Translations under genes and position numbers: made by a program | The notes under the pieces: model-generated | Database searches by the model: none | What the model saw: only the letters and a program-made list of their open reading frames with translations | What the model was told of the DNA's origin: nothing | Assembly (NCBI GenBank): GCA_027596195.1 | Contig: JADGJG010000561.1 | Coordinates: 1-16,607 of the forward strand | Reading direction: 5' to 3' | Origin: Podochytrium sp. JEL0797 | Lineage: Eukaryota > Chytridiomycota > Chytridiomycetes > Chytridiales > Chytriomycetaceae | DNA: 16,607 nucleotides | Shown: one piece after another, positions 1 through 9,577 of the stretch | Layout of the letters: each line of letters starts with the position of its first letter | How positions within the stretch are numbered: position 1 is the first letter of the stretch

Positions 1-1340
1 CATACGAGCGGCAGCGATGGAGAGAAGCATGGTAACAGTGGCAGGAAGACCTTCTGGGACGAAGGACACGAAGGTTCCGATGGCAAAGTTGAGAGAGTTG
101 GAGATACCCGAGCTCTTGGCAGTCATGGAAACGATGAAGAAGATGATGGCGGTGACAGCAGCGATACTGGCAATGAGCTTGACAAAGGAATCAATCTCGA
201 CAGACAGAGGGGATTCACGACGCTCCTCGTTGGCAGTCAACGAGGCGATTTGCCCAATGACGGTGTTGTCTCCAGTGCGAATGACGATACCGAATCCGTT
301 TCCGACGACGGCGAGAGTTCCGTTGAAAGCCAAGTTGGTGGCCTCGAGAGTGCTCTGGTGCGTGTTTTTTTTGCTGCGCTCTTGGGGGTCGGCTTCACCA
401 GTCAACGAAGAGTTATCGACCTTGAGCTCCGTCGCCCCGATGATAAGGAGGTCGGCAGGAATCTTGTCTCCGGAACGGACGACAACAACGTCTCCGAGGA
501 CAAGCTCCTTGGCAGAAATTTGCTGGGTCTGACTGTCACGGATAACGTAGCACTGAGACGGGATCAAGTTCTGTAGAAGCAAAAACATAAGGTATTAGAA
601 GTCAATTCCTTCGGTAGCCTTCATGAAACAAAAAATAAACTCGCCAAGAACGATTCCAGAATGGCAGCTGACTTTTGTTCTTGATAGAACTCGATCAAAG
701 CATTCATCACAGCAACACCAAGAAGAATGGCACCGAGGTAGGTCTTTACAAATGAAAAGGGATGAGTATGACGGTTTTAAAAAATTGAAGACTCTTGTGA
801 TTACATTTTGATAATTCGCGGAGTAGTCGATGGCGAGCAGGACGTAACAGGCGATACCGGATACGATCAACATCAAGTTGAAGAGTCCCAGGAGAATATC
901 CATAAAGCGCAGGAACCAATGCCGCTTCTTTGGCGGAGTGAGGCAGTTGGGTCCATATTCGAGAAGGCGCTTGGCAGCATCGTCCGCAGTCAGGCCCTGC
1001 GAGTCGCCCGGCTTCTCTTCATTGATCGAAACCGTGTATTTGGCCGCGACTTCATGGATGGGCATCAGGTGCTCGGTCTGAAAGTTTGCCAAGGTCAATC
1101 GTTGGAGCGATCCGATCAGAGAACGTTACGATCCACTCACCACAGACAAGGCCTTGGCCTTTCCGTCCTTGGCGGGGGCGACAACGGCAGCAGAGGGGGC
1201 GTTGTGATTCGATGCAGTGGGAGCAGCTGTGACCGTGTCTGTCGCATTGGAAAGCCCCATTTAATCGCAAGCATTAGAAAACGGCGCACTGTCTACTCAC
1301 TCGGTTCAGAAAACGCAATGTGGGAGTTGTCTCCAGCCAT
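1..1340 (-). CDS. P2C-type (Na+/K+-ATPase-like) P-type cation ATPase, N-terminal part, 5 exons, cut by window edge
   Basis: A membrane pump that would couple ATP hydrolysis to Na+/K+ or H+/K+ exchange. Exons (minus): 1340-1301, 1238-1141, 1077-805, 743-645, 570-<1; introns of 62, 63, 61 and 74 nt. Together they give 360 residues, about a third of the usual ~1000. Seen in order: a polar Ala-rich N-terminus; the cation-ATPase N-domain (HEVAAKY, YGPNCLTPP); M1-M2 (LGLFNLMLIVSGIACYVLLA and LGAILLGVAVMNALI); the actuator domain with VRSGDKIPADLLI and the TGE loop as LTGEADPQERS; M3; and M4 with FVPEGLPATVT. Order and spacing match animal Na+/K+-ATPase alpha. The phosphorylation-site aspartate (DKTG) lies beyond the window, so activity cannot be judged. 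The start is uncertain: ATG 1340 plus a 62-nt intron joins in frame, but an ATG at 1258-1260, preceded in frame by TAA, also opens the same frame. Exon 4/5 needs a GC-AG intron. P2C pumps are known from some zoosporic fungi. Confidence 0.9.
571..644 (-). other. GC-AG intron in the P2C ATPase gene
   Basis: Read on the minus strand, exon 4 ends in GAATCGTTCTTG, followed by GCGAGT at 644-639. The acceptor is TTCTACAG ending at 571. Only this phase-0 junction gives ESFL-NLIPSQCYVIRD, which aligns with the conserved ESFKNMVPQQ region of Na+/K+-ATPases. Using the nearby GT (GCGA|GTTTAT) shifts the frame and destroys the homology. All other introns modelled in the window have GT donors. Confidence 0.75.
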
Positions 1341-1589
1341 TTCTCGAACTGGTGGGGGGTTGCTCGAGTTTTGCGGGAACTTTTTCGCCACTGTTTCGCC
1401 GATCCAGTTGTCGGATCCATTTTTCCACGCGCCCGCGGGGGCTGAAAATTTTGTTTGTTTCGAGCCAATCAAAATTTGGTTTCCCTTTGTGATTGATTTT
1501 GATTTTGATGAGAAGTTGCAGGCCCTCAGTGCACAGAAAGTCACGACGAAATTAAGCAATTTTTTTTCCATCACCCCCAGTGATCAAAA
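1341..1589. promoter_or_regulatory. Spacer: ATPase promoter/5' UTR and 3' end of the C2/PH gene
   Basis: This 249-bp spacer lies between the stop of the C2/PH gene (1590) and the most upstream plausible ATG of the ATPase (1340); both genes are on the minus strand. It holds a CCAAT box on the plus strand (1465-1469), inside an imperfect dyad (CCAATCAAAATTTGG), about 125 bp from the ATPase ATG. Fungal HAP/NF-Y complexes bind CCAAT in either orientation. The frame upstream of ATG 1340 stays open to about 1574 but shows no recognisable protein features. No AATAAA was seen for the C2/PH gene. Confidence 0.4.
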
Positions 1590-3958
1590 TCAAAGAAATT
1601 CAATCAACACATCCTCCAACTCCATCATTCGCTCCTTCGACTCTGCAGTCACATACACGACTCCTCCAACTTCAACGGCAGCTTCTCTCCATCTCATTTC
1701 ATTCTCACTAATGATATCCTCATCATCAAAAGACTCTGTAAAGTCAAGTTTGAGGCAGTGGGATGCACACATTTCCTCTGGGTCTGGTCGGCTGATTTTG
1801 AGGAGATGCGACTGCAGAGGAAGGGATGAAATCATTGGCTTGCTCTGTTGATAGAAGGACTTAAAAAACGCGTTCGTTTGACCGGGTTTCTAGTCACCTC
1901 CTTGTATTCAAAATCGAAAACGTGCATGATTCCTTCTTTGATGACTGCCCAATACTTTTTCCAAATCTGCTGATGAAAAGCAACAGAGATAAGAAATTTG
2001 AAGGAATATTAAAGTTATAACCGACTCACCCCTCCGCCTCTGCTCGCAAGTTGAATGTTCAAAAATGTCGAATACTCAACCGGAGGAATCTCCACCACTA
2101 GAGGGTAACCCTCGTCCATCACCATTCCCACCTGAACCCCGACAATTGCCACTTCCTTTTCCCCCTTCTTCATTCCACCCAGCTTCAATCCGGCCAAACC
2201 ATACGAAACATCTTGTTCCACCATGTACACCACTTTCTCAAATGTCGCCTTTGCGTCTCCACTCAATGAAGGAATAAGCACCACTTGCCCCACAAGAGAT
2301 TCAGGAATTGATGGAGCATCGCTACTCTCGTCTTGAGTAAACTGAAGCAGATTCTGTATACTATCACTCTTGGGAATAACCGTTGGTCCATGGTAACACG
2401 GGATCGTGTACACAGGTTCCGCAGCCGGCGCCGTCAAAGATTTGGAAGGAGTCGCATTGACAGTAGCAGGCGCCACGAGATTTTCAGTCTGCATCTTTCC
2501 ACGAAAGGGACTGCTAATGTTGAGCGTTCTACGACGACTCGGCGGCGCGGTGGTGGAGTCGACTTGACCCCCACCCTGTGTGGCTCCACGTTCACCGCGG
2601 AGGCCGCGCATGAGCCCGGTTTTGAAGCTACTGAAGGTGCTCGAGATGCTGGCGATGCTGTGGGCGACAGAGTCGTTGGACTTTTTTCTGCGGTGTTTGG
2701 AAGGTTTGGGTTGCGTCGCTGAGACGGAGATTGGCTTTTGACGGGTCGTTTGGAGCGAGGAGAGCACTGTGTTGGGTGGGGGTGCGCCTTTGTGAATCTG
2801 GATGAGGATCGGGTACGGCGACGGCGGGTCGATCGAAGGAATGTCGCTGCATGATGTTCATCAATTAGTCCTCTAAGGGATAGAATGTAGAGGGTTAAGC
2901 TTACAATAAGAATCCTTCGCGTGGGCAAATGACGAGACCGAATCCCTTTCTCGACTCTTGGGAAAGCGGGAGCGGGCCCGTAAAAAACACTTGGGTTCCC
3001 ACTTGGATCGTGCAATGGACATTGAAAGCTAAAAAAAATTCGGAATGAGATAGAGCGTCTTCATATGTCGATTAAAGAGAGGAAATACCTTGAGACGAGT
3101 TTTTGATACGAAGATCGACAACTGGTGATTTGTTTTGACGCGTCGCGACATTAGAAAAGTTAATAATGCATAAAAATAGTCACTTACGTTGCACAAATAG
3201 TCTAGGAATAGACGGGAGGACATGTGTCACGGGTCTGATCCCCTGCGAAAGGGTATTTTTGCGTGGTGGCAAAGGCGGGGGTGATTCGACGACGGGTTTT
3301 CTGAAGGTCGCAAATAAATTGAGAAAGAATGATCAAAACAGAAAAACCAATGCAGAAATTCACCTTTGCTTCGTACTTCTCGACATGGCTTTCGAATTGA
3401 ACGACGCGAGGCTCGTGCAATCCGGCGTCGCTGAAACCCCACCTGCGATCGTCCACACATTCAGAATAAGAGAAATGCAAACATGCATTTTTTGACCTTA
3501 CCAAACACAGCGAGATGGTCCGGCACCGCGTGGAGGGTCGCATCCGTACCAAAAAAGCTCGTTTCTCCATTCGCGCGCTTGAACACGGCCACGTCGCGTG
3601 CCTTTTCGAGAGACCCACCCGACGCGAGGCCCAGCGAAAAGAGTCCACTGCTGGTCGACGCGTTGTTTTGATCGCTGAACGTCTTGATCACGGCCGACGA
3701 GAGCGGCGCGACACGTCCGTCGGGCCCATTCACCCAGGCCCAGAGGCGGGGAGAAATGTCTGAAGGTGAGGGCAACGAGGGAGGAAGATGCAGCGCGGAG
3801 AGGGCGGAGGCACCTCGTGCAGAGACTGTGGGCGAGTGGATCGTGACGCCGCTGCCATTTACGGGCTCCGTCTCGTCGATACTTTGCCGATCAAAGCCTG
3901 GGAAGCTGTTGATACTGCCGCTGTAGAGTTGGGGCAGTGGAATGTTTGCTTTGAGCAT
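1590..3958 (-). CDS. C2-like and C-terminal PH-domain protein, anillin-like architecture, 8 exons, 648 aa
   Basis: Exons (minus): 3958-3502, 3442-3364, 3300-3188, 3121-3089, 3028-2905, 2846-2030, 1966-1898, 1844-1590; introns 53-66 nt, all GT-AG, total 1947 nt. The N-terminus is Ser/Pro-rich. A proline motif (ESPPPLPPRK) sits near residue 185. Residues ~205-290 are beta-rich and C2-like (LVDLRIKN, CTIQVGTQVFFTGPLP, YPILIQIHKG). A basic disordered linker follows (KHRRKKSNDS). Residues ~535-648 look like a PH domain: WKKYWAVIKEG, VFDFEYKE and a final helix (ESKERMMELEDVLIEFL). In fungi, C2-like plus C-terminal PH is seen in anillin/Mid-type cortical scaffolds of cytokinesis, which bind phosphoinositides. 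The family name is inference; the PH call is firmer. ATG 3958 is the first in-frame ATG, only 44 bp from the Elg1 stop. In exon 2 the acceptor could be 3443 or 3431; both keep the frame and differ by four residues. Confidence 0.75.
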
Positions 3959-4002
3959 TGTTTTGTTTGAAGCAAAAATTGTCAACTATTTTGATAGAGA
4001 CA

Positions 4003-7000
4003 TCAACACGGCTGCAGCGACCTCATCCCCAACAGCTTCTCCACCTCTTTCTCTGTCATAACATCCACAAAATGCCGCCGATACTTGGCAGCCCGCGTGG
4101 ACCGCCTCGACCCACCAACTCCCTTCTCAGCCCGCGTCAAACTGAGTGCCAAGAGTCTATCCTTCTTTTCATTCGCAGGCCCAGCATCCACAGCGGTTGA
4201 TTCGTCGTGCTCGCTGCGAAGCCATTCAAACTGCTCGAACGTATCCCATCGGCACATGTCGGTGAAATATGGCCACGTTTCATGAGGGAACGCGTGTGGG
4301 TGCGTGATGAATTGAATGGGAGGGAAGAGGGAACGCAGATGCGTGGGACCGGGTCTTGCTCTAGGAATCAAAAAAATATTAGACGGACACATAAATAGAG
4401 GAATAATGCGCAAAGGGGGCCTTACAAAATAGGGCCATGAATCTTTTCCGAAATCGACCTTGAATCCGGCAACTTTTCGCAGAAAAGCTTCTTGGACTGC
4501 AAACTCCTCACTTCCACCTCTTCAAACACAGCAGCCGTTCGTGAAGGTTGCGCAACACAGGGGTATGGGTTCAACAAGACACCAAACGCGCCAGGAACCT
4601 GTTCCGACAAAGACACACGACTGCTGCACAAATCATCCAAATGCATTCTCTGAAAACACCCGCGCGTTAAAAGGGAAAAAATCAATCGAAAAGGAAAAAC
4701 AACAAACCTCGGTCTCGGCGCAATGCGTCAAAATATCAAATTCGGCCATTCGTGAGGCGAGGAACGCGAGTTGATCCAATTCTCCGTCAATCTCGGGTGG
4801 AATTATGCTCTCAAACGTTTCCCGCTCCGTTGCCTCCGCCCTCCACAGTCCTTGGCAGACAGAAAACTCAATCTCGCCGTCGTCCACAGTCTCTTCCGCA
4901 GCAGCACCACTCGGCAACCCAGCATTCTCCCCAGCAGCGCGTTTGCAACAAACCTCAGCTTGAAGAATGCACCTGCGCACATCCCCTTTGCTTTCTCGAC
5001 AGAGGGACTCAATCTGCTGTGGATCGACCCAACACCCTTCGCGGAGGAGCAGCAGATGGATGTAACAAAACAGATCGGCAAGTGGAAGAGGCGTGAAATA
5101 GATGGTCGTGCATGCGGATTCGAGGTTGTTCAACAAGTGCGGAGGAACGTGTTGGTTTTGGTAGTTGATTGGATCCTCTGTGTGCAGTCGTCAGAAAAGA
5201 GAAATCAGCTATAAAAAAGCACTGGAACAAGTAACAAACCGGAACAAGTGAACACAATCGGCCGCTTGCTGACTTCCATGATCGACCACATGGCCGCCCA
5301 GAACCCTTTGTCTTGTTCAAACAAAAGGTCCGCATCCTCCACAACAATCAGCAACGGTCTCGACTGAGGAGGTGCCACCGCGTCCGCCTCGGCGAGATTC
5401 ACAACGTCCACATCCTCTTCTTCATCGTCGGAAATCACTTTGCGCTTTCTCCCAGCCACTCCTTTCGCTTCATTGGCAATAGAGTCCTTCGTCACAATCC
5501 GTGGTGCAAAGAACCCAGCCACAGCAACCCCACCCGTCTTCGAAGCCTCCCCCGCACCCACACCCGCACCCACACCCGCACCACCATCCCCTCTTCCAAC
5601 CCCATGACTCTGCGTCGCCTCTGCCAACACCGCCAACACGTCCTTCCCGCTCCTCCTCTCTCCCGAATGAATCTCCACCACATCATACCCACACTCGGCA
5701 GCCACCATCTTGACACCATTCGTCCTCCCACTCGAAACCGGACCAATCAGTTTCAAATGCAAATTCCTCTCACCGACCCCCCCATTCCTCCGCTTCCTTC
5801 CACCCCCCCCGCGTGTCCGTTTCCTCTGCTTCTTAGGCCCCGAATGAATTGGCTGAAACACATCCTCCTCACTCTCCGACTCATCCTCCACCTCTTCAAT
5901 CGAATCATCGGTATCAGATCCCTGACACTCATACTCCGCCTCCTCATCGTCATCCGCAACCACAAAACTCTGACTCGGCTTCTTGAACCGCGTCTTGACA
6001 CCCAACTCAGGCCCACCTTTGCCCGCCTTCTTCCACCCCATCAACCACTCCCGCAATTTCGACACTTGCGATTGACTCGCGCTGCCAACTAGTTGAGTCG
6101 AATGGGCGGGTCGGAACCGGTCCATCCAGCACGGCTCTTCCACCCCATCACGCCGCGGAGACAAGCGACACACCTCCGCAAACAGACACTGCAACGCAGA
6201 CTGCGCCAACACTTCCTCCCCATGCAACGAAACAAGAAACTCCTTCACAACATCGCTCGGGATCCGCACACACCGCCCCCCCTTGGAAACACGCACAACC
6301 CCACCCCCCTCCATCAAATGCTCCAACTGCCGCGAAATCTCAGTCTCAACATCCACCACCCGCTTCAGCTCGTCTCCACCAAACCGTCCCAACACAACCC
6401 TCCCAGGCCCATCCACAACCCCACCCCGCACAACCCCTTTCAACTTGAACGGCGTCTCCACATCCTTCGCCTCACTCACCCACCTATTTTCATGTCCCAC
6501 GTGAGAATCCACCGGCCACGGCGCCTCCCCTTTCCCAGCCCACACAAACCTCCCCACCCCACCACGACTCTCACTCTCCCCTCCTCCACCACCTGTAGCC
6601 CCCAAACAACCCAGGTTGCTGCTACTCCGCTCGCGCTTCTCAAGAAACGGATTCACACTTTTGCCCTTCGAAAACGCCGCACTCACAACATTACGCGCTT
6701 CAATCTCACTCAACAGTTTCTGCTGGTCCAGCAGCATTTTTTTCATTTGCTTTTGAGCCACGCTGAGGAAGAAGGGGTTCGCCGTGAGGAGGTCTGCGTC
6801 TGAAAGGGGTTTGTAGACGATTTCAGCGGGAGGCGCTGCGGGTGCGGGAGGTTTGGTTGAGGTGGCGGTGGGGGTGCGTTTGGGACGGCCTGGTTTTCCT
6901 CGAGTAAGTTCGGGGTCGAGAAGGGGAGAGTCTGTGATTTCGCTTTGTTTTGCTCCTGAAAGGCGGTGGGGGGGTCAGAACTCCCAAAGAGAGAACCTGC

Positions 7001-9573
7001 GTAAAGAAGGAAAGAAGAAAAATAATACCTTTGCCCCGCTTCTTCGTTTCCTTGTCCACAACCGCGTCCACAACATCCCCCTCCAACACTGGAATCGGCG
7101 GATAATATACCACCCGCGCAGCCCGCTTCGATTTGCGACGCCCTGGTAGCTCTTCGAGCTCCACCGCATCCACCACCACCGGCGGCAGCTGCTGCTCACT
7201 CTTCGTGCTGTTGGCCATCAAGATTCCTTCCTTCCGCGCGGAAAGGTTGAACAACGGGTGAATCGGTGCAGCAGAAGGAGGAGGCGCAACTGCAGAATTC
7301 AAAATCGGCGCAACAGTGGCGTCAACCGATGCCTGTTGTGATGCGTTTGGGGTCATCAACGGCATGCGCGTTGCTGCGTCTTCTGCTTCCACAGGACTCG
7401 GCGGTTCAGCCGCTGGTTCCTGCACGGATATAGTCGAAAGAGTAGTCTCGAGAAGCAACGGCGCAATCGCGAGTGAGCCCGTGCTTTCCTGGGACAAGGA
7501 GGATATGGGGTCTTCGGGAATCGCCGAAACTGTGGGGGTGGTGGAAGCAATGGGTTCGGTGGATAGTGTTGTCGCATCAGAAACGTTGGGGAGGATGGTT
7601 GGGCCGTCGGATTTTTCGTTGGGAGGGTTTGCGGGTGTGTCGGAAAGGGGGTGCATGTTTGACAGGGAAAGTTTTGATGGGCCGGGAGGAATCACCGAAA
7701 GCGAAGCAATCGGAGGTGCATCGGTAGAGGTAGCGGGTTCTGGAATCACCACTACTGCTGTTATTATTTGTGTCCAAAACAGTGGTCAACAAAACGTAAC
7801 AAAAACAAAATGAAAAGTGAACAAACCAGATGCGTTCTCTTTCACGCATATAGTCTTATCTTTTGGCTCAGAAACGGGACGCGTATCTGGCACGGGAGTA
7901 ATCGCCGATGAAAGGGGAGCAATCGGCGTTGCATTAACAGAGGTGGTAGGCTCCGGAATTAACGTGGTTACTGATATTGCCGAAGTGGTCAACAAAACAC
8001 AACGAAAATACAACACGAAACAGCGAACAAACCAGATGCGCTTATTGCCTCATCTTTGGGCTCAGAAACTGGACGTGAGTCTGACGCGGAAAGTTGTTTC
8101 GCAACAGAAGCAATCGCCGGTGAAGGGGGAGCAATCGGAGGTGCATCAGCAGAGGGAGCGGGTTCGGGAATCACTGTCGCCGCTGTTGCTGATATTGTTC
8201 AAAGAAATGGTCAACAAAACGCGACGAAAATGCACCACGAAAAGTGAACAAACCTGGGACAACCATATTGTCATTCGACTCGACGCGCTTCGCATCTGCT
8301 TTCGTCTTTTTAGGCTTCCTCCCCTTCTTTGAAACCACAGCAGCCTCAACAACGCGAGATGTATCGCCCTCCTCCGCAACCACCACCCCACCCTTCCCCG
8401 AACCGCGCTTGCGTTTCGAAGCAGATCCTCCCACTTTTCCCACCACAGCCGACGCAGCAATGGCCTCGGCTTTGTCGCGTTCCGCTTGTTCCTCCATCGC
8501 TTTCTTGGCAGCCTCAGCTGCCGCCGCCGCCGCGATGGCCGCATTCTGCTTTTCGAGCTTCCATTTCTCCTTCTGAGCGGCAAGGTTGAAGAACGGGTGC
8601 ACAACTGCTGTTGTCGCGGCATCATTGCTCTTTACAGGAGGTGTCGAGGAAATCGGTGGCGCAACCACATCCGGGATTGGGACTGGCGTCAACACAACAT
8701 GTGGTACGGATAGCTGAGGAAGAGGAGGTGGTGGGGTTGGCGGAACAAGCACAACGGGTGGAGGTGGTGGGGGTGTGGGTGGGACGAGAACGACGACAGG
8801 GGAATCGCGGGGGGCGGAGGCCGCGAGTGATTCGGACATGATTGTTGTTATAACGGGGATTTGAATCGGATCGGTCGGGTCAATCGTATTGGTAGGCAGA
8901 GATACTTCTGGCACGACCGTTTCTGAGAAGGGAGTTCAGAGAGGAGGAAGGAGGGAATCAAGCAATGGAATCAGGAGCACCTTCTGGCTGATCGTTGGAC
9001 ACCCGATTGTTCGAAGTGGACCTCGCTCTCGTCTTTTTCAGCTTCGAGGGCTTGGCTGCAACGGAAGGGTCTTGGTGTTCAGTGGTGTCGTTGGCGGTGG
9101 AATCGTCGTTTTGTGGTGTTTGTTTTGGTTTACGCTTTCGTTTGGGCGGCTTCTCTGCCTGGGGCAGGGGTTCTTATGAGGGAGAAGAGAGGATGTTAGT
9201 TGATGTGGTTTCTTCTCATAACTAGATGGGTACCTGCGGGTTGAGTGGGAAGCACTTTTGGGGCCTTTTCCTTTTCGCGCCAGGCCTTGAGATTGAAGAA
9301 GGGATGGGTTGGCGCGGCGTGGCCTTGTTTGGACGAGGACGGCGCCTTGGCTTCGCGCGCGCTGGGCGAGGACGGCGAGTCGGTCGCTGCTTCGCTGGGG
9401 CCTTTCGCAGCCACGAACGAGGCTAGGGAAGCCGGGTCCTTACGAGGACTAGACTGTGACAGAGGCAGACTAGGCGGGAGGGGCAAAGGCTCCATGGGCG
9501 AAGCAAGCATCACTTGTCCTGTTTTTTGTCCGATTTCGGCCGTCTGTTTGTTTGTTTCTGCTTCAAAAACCAT
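4003..9573 (-). CDS. ELG1: ATAD5/Elg1-like RFC-like complex subunit (PCNA unloader), 10 exons, 1664 aa
   Basis: Large subunit of an alternative replication factor C complex; family members remove PCNA from DNA after replication. Exons (minus): 9573-9234, 9172-8981, 8922-8254, 8188-8033, 7970-7827, 7754-7029, 6955-5240, 5177-4708, 4649-4426, 4360-4003; introns 58-73 nt, GT-AG. The AAA+ core is recognisable: PCWMDRFRP before the core; degenerate Walker A GPVSSGRT (~residues 1147-1154); YDVVEIHSGERRSGKDVL and EATQSH, as in human ATAD5; Walker B-like LLIVVEDADLLFEQDKGFW (~1280); RPIVFTCS; and sensor-2-like GDVRRC (~1379). The C-terminal RRSTRAAKYRRHF also fits. The N-terminal 800 residues are low-complexity, with repeated HPFFNL motifs, basic stretches (PPKRKRKP, KKGRKPKK) and an AT-hook-like RGKPGRPKR. 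Length compares with 1844 aa in human ATAD5. ATG 9573 has an in-frame TAG directly upstream; in-frame ATGs at codons 22 and 27 are alternatives. Confidence 0.88.
5551..5582. repeat. 12-bp minisatellite coding a Gly/Ala/Val stretch
   Basis: Unit CCCGCACCCACA, about 2.7 copies in a row. On the minus strand it encodes GAGVGAGVGAG, inside the low-complexity loop between Walker A and Walker B of the Elg1-like protein. It looks like a length-variable linker. Confidence 0.8.
6762..9306 (-). repeat. Four dispersed HPFFNL-type motifs in the Elg1-like protein
   Basis: A short motif recurs in four exons: 9289-9306 (HPFFNLKAWREKEK), 8582-8599 (HPFFNLAAQKEKWK), 7243-7260 (HPLFNLSARKEG) and a degenerate copy at 6762-6779 (NPFFLSVAQKQMKK). 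The shared core is [HN]-P-[FL]-F-[NL]-[LS]-x-A-x-[KR]-[EQ]. It starts as an aromatic hook and runs into a basic helix-like stretch. Spacing is irregular and flanks are disordered, as expected of short linear binding motifs. The partner is unknown. Confidence 0.8.
7690..8253 (-). repeat. Tandem duplication of an exon-plus-intron unit within the Elg1-like gene
   Basis: Three adjacent copies can be aligned by eye. The introns at 8189-8253, 7971-8032 and 7755-7826 all start GTTTGTTC and share a TTTTGTTGACCA core. The following exons start VIPEPAPSADAPPIAPPS, LIPEPTTSVNATPIAPLS and VIPEPATSTDAPPIASLS; the first two also end alike (RPVSEPKD...ASG). Donor-to-donor spacing is 221 and 206 bp. Every unit exon is phase 1 at both ends, so copies add about 50 residues without breaking the frame. 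Confidence 0.85.
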
Positions 9574-9577
9574 CTAT

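Noticed and set aside
808..1851. 347-codon plus-strand frame
   Set aside because: It spans the ATPase 5' exons, its promoter and the last exon of the C2/PH gene on the opposite strand; no protein features.
3364..3442. Alternative frame through exon 2 of the C2/PH gene (GLHEPRVVQFESHVEKYEAK)
   Set aside because: It looks protein-like but does not match the phase of exon 1, and leads to a stop in the next exon; the other frame joins cleanly on both sides.
5313..6803. Two long plus-strand frames (259 and 236 codons) opposite the Elg1-like gene
   Set aside because: They are antisense to the conserved AAA+ exon, very rich in Pro/His/Thr/Arg, and lack domains; they follow from the GC-rich codon use of the real gene.
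7690..8253. CRISPR-like array
   Set aside because: Units are 206-221 bp, diverged and coincide with exon-intron structure; no short direct repeats with unique spacers.
7316..8332. Plus-strand frames over the repeated region (165 and 171 codons)
   Set aside because: They arise from the reverse complement of the duplicated Pro/Ser/Thr-rich exons and cross the introns.
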